A stretch of DNA of 8,674 nt from assembly GCA_001920085.1 (NCBI GenBank), contig MNJC01000035.1, positions 1 through 8,674 of the forward strand, given 5' to 3'. This stretch comes from Actinobacteria bacterium 13_1_20CM_4_69_9. GTDB lineage: Bacteria; Actinomycetota; Thermoleophilia; Gaiellales; Gaiellaceae. Positions 6,228 through 8,674 of this stretch are shown here, piece by piece. The notes beneath the pieces were generated by a model, which was not told the origin of the DNA, ran no database searches, and was given only the letters and a program-made list of their open reading frames with translations. Every line of letters begins with the position of its first letter. Positions within the stretch are counted from its first letter, which is position 1. Position numbers and translations under genes: made by a program.

Positions 6228-6313
6228 GGCTTTTGTAAAACCGGCCGCAACGGCCGTTCGGTCGGTCTCGGACCGGCAGGAGGGAACGGGACACGACCGA
6301 CAGGGGGTTCTTT
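6228..6313 (+). promoter_or_regulatory. Structured leader/spacer before the exported hypothetical
   Basis: An 86-bp spacer with several dyads. CGGCCG occurs at 6242-6247 and 6251-6256 with a CAA loop. GTCGGTC (6261-6267) can pair with GACCGGC (6271-6277; one G-T pair) in a tight hairpin, or alternatively and perfectly with GACCGAC (6295-6301), one base before the AGGGGG ribosome site at 6302-6307. AGGAGG at 6278-6283 has no start codon at a usable distance. The first hairpin read on the minus strand is followed by GTTTT, so a weak terminator against antisense transcription is possible. Confidence 0.35.
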
Positions 6314-6911
6314 GTGAAGCATCGTCTCTTCAGAACGCTGGCTGCTGCGTGCGGGCTCGCGCTGCTGGCCGCGCTCGGCTACTTCGCGAGCGCCGGTTTC
6401 GCAGGTCCGCTGAGCGTGCTTGCGGACACCACGAGCAGCACCGACTCGACGTCCACGTCGACGTCGACGCCGACGACGACGACCAACGCGACGACGACGA
6501 CGCCCGCGGGGCCGGAAGGACAGATCCGGCTTCCCAACGGCAAGATCTCGATCCCGGCGACCAGCGTCGTCCTGCCGGCGCGGCTGGTGATCGACGGCGT
6601 GCACTTCACGCCCGGCGTGGTCACGTCACGGCGCGGGCCGTTGTCGGTGCGCGTGCACGTCTCCGAAAACGCGCGGTTTCTGGGTGCGAGGCGCGATGGT
6701 ATTCGCGCGCTCGACGCCGCTCGTCACGTCGACGCCGCCGGAGCAGATCACGAACCAGTCCGGCTACGCGACGCTGACGACGTTCCCGCGCGCGACGTTC
6801 CCGCTCGAGCGGGGGTACCACGTGCAGTTCTTCCTGCGCACGCGGAAGGACGGTGACTCACTGCTCGCCGGCGTCTCGAGCCGCCGGCTTGCACAGGTCG
6901 CAACGCGTTAG
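6314..6911 (+). pseudogene. Exported Ser/Thr-rich hypothetical protein, frameshifted
   Basis: The GTG start follows AGGGGG at 6 nt. The product begins with a signal or anchor helix (about 11-30), then a low-complexity Ser/Thr linker (38-63), then QIRLPNGKISIP and VVLPARLVIDGVHFTP, a beta-rich domain I have the impression of having seen in Thermoleophilia proteins. After Glu118 (codon 6665-6667) this frame loses protein-like sequence. The +1 frame from 6669 continues naturally as TRGFWVRGAMVFARSTPLVTSTPPE and runs to the TAG at 6909-6911. Removing one A from the run at 6666-6669 restores a single 198-residue protein. Either a real inactivating insertion or a sequencing/assembly error explains this; an intact gene seems more natural and the error explanation slightly likelier. 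Without correction the first frame runs to 6856 as a 180-aa product with an unrelated tail. Function unknown. Confidence 0.82.
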
Positions 6912-6923
6912 TCGCGGAGGGGG

Positions 6924-6939
6924 CAGGGACATGTCCCTG
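6924..6939. repeat. 16-bp perfect palindrome in a convergent spacer
   Basis: CAGGGACATGTCCCTG is a perfect inverted repeat lying between the TAG of the frameshifted gene (6911) and the stop of the convergent 76-aa gene (6943). It can form a CAGGGA/TCCCTG stem with a CATG loop. No T-run follows on either strand, so a bidirectional terminator is possible but not shown; a genome-wide repeat element is another possibility. Confidence 0.6.
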
Positions 6940-6942
6940 GAG

Positions 6943-7173
6943 CTACTCGAGCAGGTCGTACTCCTCGGCGATCTCCGGCTCCTTGCCGATCAGGTCGCGT
7001 ATGCCCACGAGGTCGGGAAGCTCGTCGCTCGTCGACACGAGACCAAAGCGCTCCGATGCATCGTTCGCGACCCAGTGGTCGCCGTCGTCGAGCAGCGGCA
7101 GTTGCTCCCGCAGCTCAGCCAGCGTCGTCTTCGAGTCGGCGAGGCTCCAGATCAGGATGCGGACGACGCTCAA
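6943..7173 (-). CDS. Small hypothetical protein (76 aa)
   Basis: The 76-residue product begins at a TTG whose bases overlap the TGA stop of the upstream 47-aa gene (TTGA, minus strand 7173-7170), a typical coupling arrangement. The protein-like part is RILIWSLADSKTTLAELREQLP, then WVANDASERFGLVS, then an acidic C-terminus (ELPDLVGIRDLIGKEPEIAEEYDLLE). It has no signal or membrane segment and appears to be a small soluble alpha/beta protein. I do not recognise a function; similar short proteins seem to occur in actinobacteria. A longer in-frame form from further upstream would read through the 47-aa gene in another frame and has no protein-like character. No Shine-Dalgarno precedes the TTG, so translation probably depends on the upstream gene. 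It is the last gene of the carboxylase operon. Confidence 0.65.
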   Translation of the reverse strand: MSVVRILIWSLADSKTTLAELREQLPLLDDGDHWVANDASERFGLVSTSDELPDLVGIRDLIGKEPEIAEEYDLLE

Positions 7174-7313
7174 GCGGACTGCGGCAGCTTCGCAATCAGT
7201 GCCTTGATCTGCCGCAGGACGTCCGCCTCCTTGTGTCCGAAGTCGTCGAGGTACGAATGCAGCGCCGCATAGACCATCCGCAGCTCTTCGTCCGAGAGTT
7301 CGATCGTGTGCAT
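7170..7313 (-). CDS. Very small hypothetical protein (47 aa)
   Basis: ATG at 7313, TGA at 7172-7170. The 47-residue product (MHTIELSDEELRMVYAALHS...) is rich in acidic and hydrophobic residues in a helical pattern and probably folds as two helices; it ends in KALIAKLPQSA. It starts 2 nt after the cupin stop codon, and AGGGGG lies about 11 nt before its ATG inside the cupin gene. Its stop overlaps the TTG of the 76-aa gene. Position between tightly packed genes, clean boundaries and the protein-like sequence support it as real despite its size. No function is recognised; a small regulatory or partner protein is possible. Confidence 0.62.
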   Translation of the reverse strand: MHTIELSDEELRMVYAALHSYLDDFGHKEADVLRQIKALIAKLPQSA

Positions 7314-7315
7314 GT

Positions 7316-7672
7316 CTAGAACGGCCCCCTTGGGTCGTAGCTTCCACGGCGTGCCCCCACGGCGATCATCGTCAAGCCTTCGGGCCCGCCGATCGGGACG
7401 CGCGTCGTCTCCGGGTCGAAGCGCAGCACGCTGCCGCGTCGCACTGGGACGTCCTCGCCCTCGATCCGGTAGATGCCGGAGCCCGCGATGATCACGTTCA
7501 CTTCTTCCTGCTGCGACTCGTGCTCGTCGTGCTCCCGGCCCTCGGCGTTCGGCGGGATCTCGAACCAGTTGATCCCGAAAGCCCCGACGCCGAGGTGGCG
7601 CCGCACGAAACGTACGGCTCCGCCCGGCCCCTCGGGCGGCAGATCGTCCACGTGCACGACCGAGTAGCCCAC
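7316..7672 (-). CDS. Cupin-domain protein
   Basis: A 118-residue single-domain cupin. Motif 1 appears as GREHDEHESQQEEVNVIIAG (45-64), giving His48, His51 and Glu56 or Glu57 as possible metal ligands, followed by the strand turn GSGIYRIEGEDVPVRRGSVLRFDP (64-87). The motif-2 histidine expected shortly after Gly80 is missing (the residues there are SVLRFDP), so the classical 3-His/Glu metal site is incomplete. It may be a non-enzymatic binding or regulatory cupin. The GTG start at 7672 overlaps the TAG of the upstream 69-aa gene by one base (TAGTG) and is preceded by a strong AAGGAGG (minus strand 7683-7677, 4 nt spacing). It is the third gene of the operon headed by the carboxylase beta subunit. 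Confidence 0.85.
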   Translation of the reverse strand: MGYSVVHVDDLPPEGPGGAVRFVRRHLGVGAFGINWFEIPPNAEGREHDEHESQQEEVNVIIAGSGIYRIEGEDVPVRRGSVLRFDPETTRVPIGGPEGLTMIAVGARRGSYDPRGPF

Positions 7673-7881
7673 TAACCCTCCTTCTCGCGTTTGTCGAGCC
7701 GTTGCAGGAAAGCCTGGCGCATCCGCTCACCGTCCGCGAGCACCTGCTGATAGCGCGGGCGCCGGGGCTCGAGCTTCACGACCTTCACGTCCCGCGGCGC
7801 GTCGCCGTACGAATGGTGATACGCCTCGGACTCGCCGAGCGCGCGCAGGCGCTGCTTGTGCTTACGCCCGAAGCGCCACAT
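7672..7881 (-). CDS. Small basic hypothetical protein (69 aa)
   Basis: ATG at 7881 and TAG at 7674-7672. The 69-residue product is highly charged: MWRFGRKHKQRLR at the N-terminus, a central YHHSYGDAPRDVKVVKLEPRRPRY and a helical charged tail ending in RLDKREKEG. It has no signal peptide, membrane segment or known motif. Both ends overlap neighbours by one base: the carboxylase stop and its own start form TGATG, and its stop and the cupin start form TAGTG. That coupling, with no gap, is the main evidence that it is expressed. No function is recognised. The strong basic character would suit binding to nucleic acid or to an acidic partner, but this is speculation. Confidence 0.68.
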   Translation of the reverse strand: MWRFGRKHKQRLRALGESEAYHHSYGDAPRDVKVVKLEPRRPRYQQVLADGERMRQAFLQRLDKREKEG

Positions 7882-8674
7882 CACATCCGGAAGACGCCGA
7901 AGGTCGTCTCCGGGATCGGCGCGTTCAGCGCGGCCGCAAGCCCGAGCGCGAGCACGCGGCGCGTGTCGAGGGGGTCGATCACGCCGTCGTCCCAGAGGCG
8001 CGCCGTCGAGTAGTAGGGGCTGCCCTCCCGCTCGTACTTCGCCCGGATCTCGTCGGGGTCGGCGTCCCCGACCATCGTGAGCACGGTCGCCGCCTGCTCG
8101 CCGCCCATCACGGAGATGCGCCCGTTCGGCCACATCCAGAGTTGCCTCGGCGCGTACGCACGTCCGCACATCGCGTAGTTGCCCGCGCCGAACGAGCCGC
8201 CGACGATGACCGTGAACTTCGGCACCTCGGCGTTGGCAACGGCCATGACGAGCTTCGCGCCGTCGCGCGCGATCCCGCCGGCCTCGTACTCCTGCCCGAC
8301 CATGAACCCCGTGATGTTCTGCAGGAAGACGAGCGGGACACGCCGCTTGCACGCGAGCTCGATGAAGTGCGCGCCCTTCTGGGACGACTCGGCGAAGAGC
8401 ACGCCGTTGTTCGCGAGGATCCCGACCGGATAGCCCTCGATGCGCGCGAAACCCGTGACCAGCGTCTCGCCGTAGAGCGCCTTGAACTCGTCGAAGCGCG
8501 ATCCGTCGACGATGCGCGCGATCAGCTCGCGCGCGTCGGCCTGGTGGCGGAAATCCTCCGGGACGAGCCCATACATTTCGGCCGGATCAGCCGCGGGCGG
8601 CTCCGGCTCGGCGCCCTCCCACGGCGGCTCGGGCTTGCGCCCGTGGAGGTTGCCGACGATCTGGCGCGCGAGCG
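7881..8674 (-). CDS. Methylcrotonyl-CoA carboxylase beta subunit (carboxyltransferase), 3' part
   Basis: The frame is open to the window edge, so the start lies upstream; 263 C-terminal residues are visible, about half of a normal 520-540-residue subunit. Sequence landmarks are the linker ending PAEMYGLVP, NNGVLFAESSQKGAHFIELAC, VPLVFLQNITGFMVGQEYEAGG, the glycine-rich VIVGGSFGAGNYAMCGRAY (CoA/oxyanion region), MWPNGRISVMGGEQAA and the terminal ARLWDDGVIDPLDTRRVL...FGVFRM. These match the methylcrotonyl-CoA/geranyl-CoA branch of biotin-dependent carboxyltransferases better than propionyl- or acetyl-CoA types. In complex with a biotinylated alpha subunit it carboxylates 3-methylcrotonyl-CoA in leucine breakdown. 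It heads a run of small genes to which it is coupled by TGATG. The family is certain; the leucine role is strongly suggested. Confidence 0.95.
   Translation of the reverse strand, partial: LARQIVGNLHGRKPEPPWEGAEPEPPAADPAEMYGLVPEDFRHQADARELIARIVDGSRFDEFKALYGETLVTGFARIEGYPVGILANNGVLFAESSQKGAHFIELACKRRVPLVFLQNITGFMVGQEYEAGGIARDGAKLVMAVANAEVPKFTVIVGGSFGAGNYAMCGRAYAPRQLWMWPNGRISVMGGEQAATVLTMVGDADPDEIRAKYEREGSPYYSTARLWDDGVIDPLDTRRVLALGLAAALNAPIPETTFGVFRM

Noticed and set aside
6278..6290. AGGAGG as the ribosome site of a tiny leader peptide
   Set aside because: No ATG, GTG or TTG occurs at a usable distance downstream of it before the real GTG start.
6440..6505. Tandem ACG/TCG-type trinucleotide repeats as a microsatellite or CRISPR-like array
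   Set aside because: They encode the Ser/Thr-rich linker of the exported protein, and there are no spacers or conserved repeat units.
7174..7347. Extended start for the 76-aa protein
   Set aside because: The upstream part overlaps the 47-aa gene in another frame and is not protein-like; the TTGA overlap start fits the coupled operon.

Overview
The window is GC-rich, gene-dense chromosomal DNA with short spacers, many stop/start overlaps and mixed ATG, GTG and TTG starts. Codon use, the gene families and several actinobacterial-style small hypotheticals suggest an actinomycete, most likely class Thermoleophilia (Gaiellales or Solirubrobacterales type). That placement is an inference from gene content; the window holds no rRNA or other phylogenetic marker. 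I found no tRNA, rRNA, CRISPR array, insertion sequence or phage gene.

Layout, left to right. 1-810 (+): 3' part of a Gfo/Idh/MocA sugar dehydrogenase. 771-1925 (-): MFS transporter, overlapping the dehydrogenase tail to tail. 1950-3005 (-): LuxR-type regulator just upstream of the MFS gene and probably linked to it. 3118-3612 (+): small secreted cysteine-rich protein with a full-length Shine-Dalgarno, divergent from the regulator. 3616-4341 (-): enoyl-CoA hydratase of the LiuC (methylglutaconyl-CoA hydratase-like) type. 4366-5223 and 5187-6227 (+): a DapA-family lyase/synthase overlapping an FAD-dependent amine/amino-acid oxidoreductase. 6314-6911 (+): exported Ser/Thr-rich hypothetical interrupted by a one-base frameshift. 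8674-6943 (-): a tightly packed operon of methylcrotonyl-CoA carboxylase beta subunit (5' end outside the window), a 69-aa basic protein, a cupin, a 47-aa protein and a 76-aa protein.

How the genes may work together. The carboxylase beta subunit and the LiuC-like hydratase catalyse consecutive steps of leucine catabolism (3-methylcrotonyl-CoA to 3-methylglutaconyl-CoA to HMG-CoA), so the right half may be a leucine-degradation locus interrupted by other genes. The DapA-family enzyme and the FAD oxidoreductase look like a two-gene pathway in which an amino or imino acid is oxidised and the product handled by a Schiff-base aldolase-fold enzyme; D-hydroxyproline breakdown is one precedent. The LuxR regulator may control the MFS exporter.

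The most useful non-gene signals are: TANNNT -10-like hexamers 6 or 8 nt before the start codons of four genes with little or no Shine-Dalgarno, suggesting leaderless mRNAs; a 24-bp divergent spacer in which two such hexamers overlap; the frameshift near 6666-6669; a 16-bp perfect palindrome at 6924-6939; and the chain of overlapping small genes after the carboxylase. I saw no clearly new defence or mobile system.
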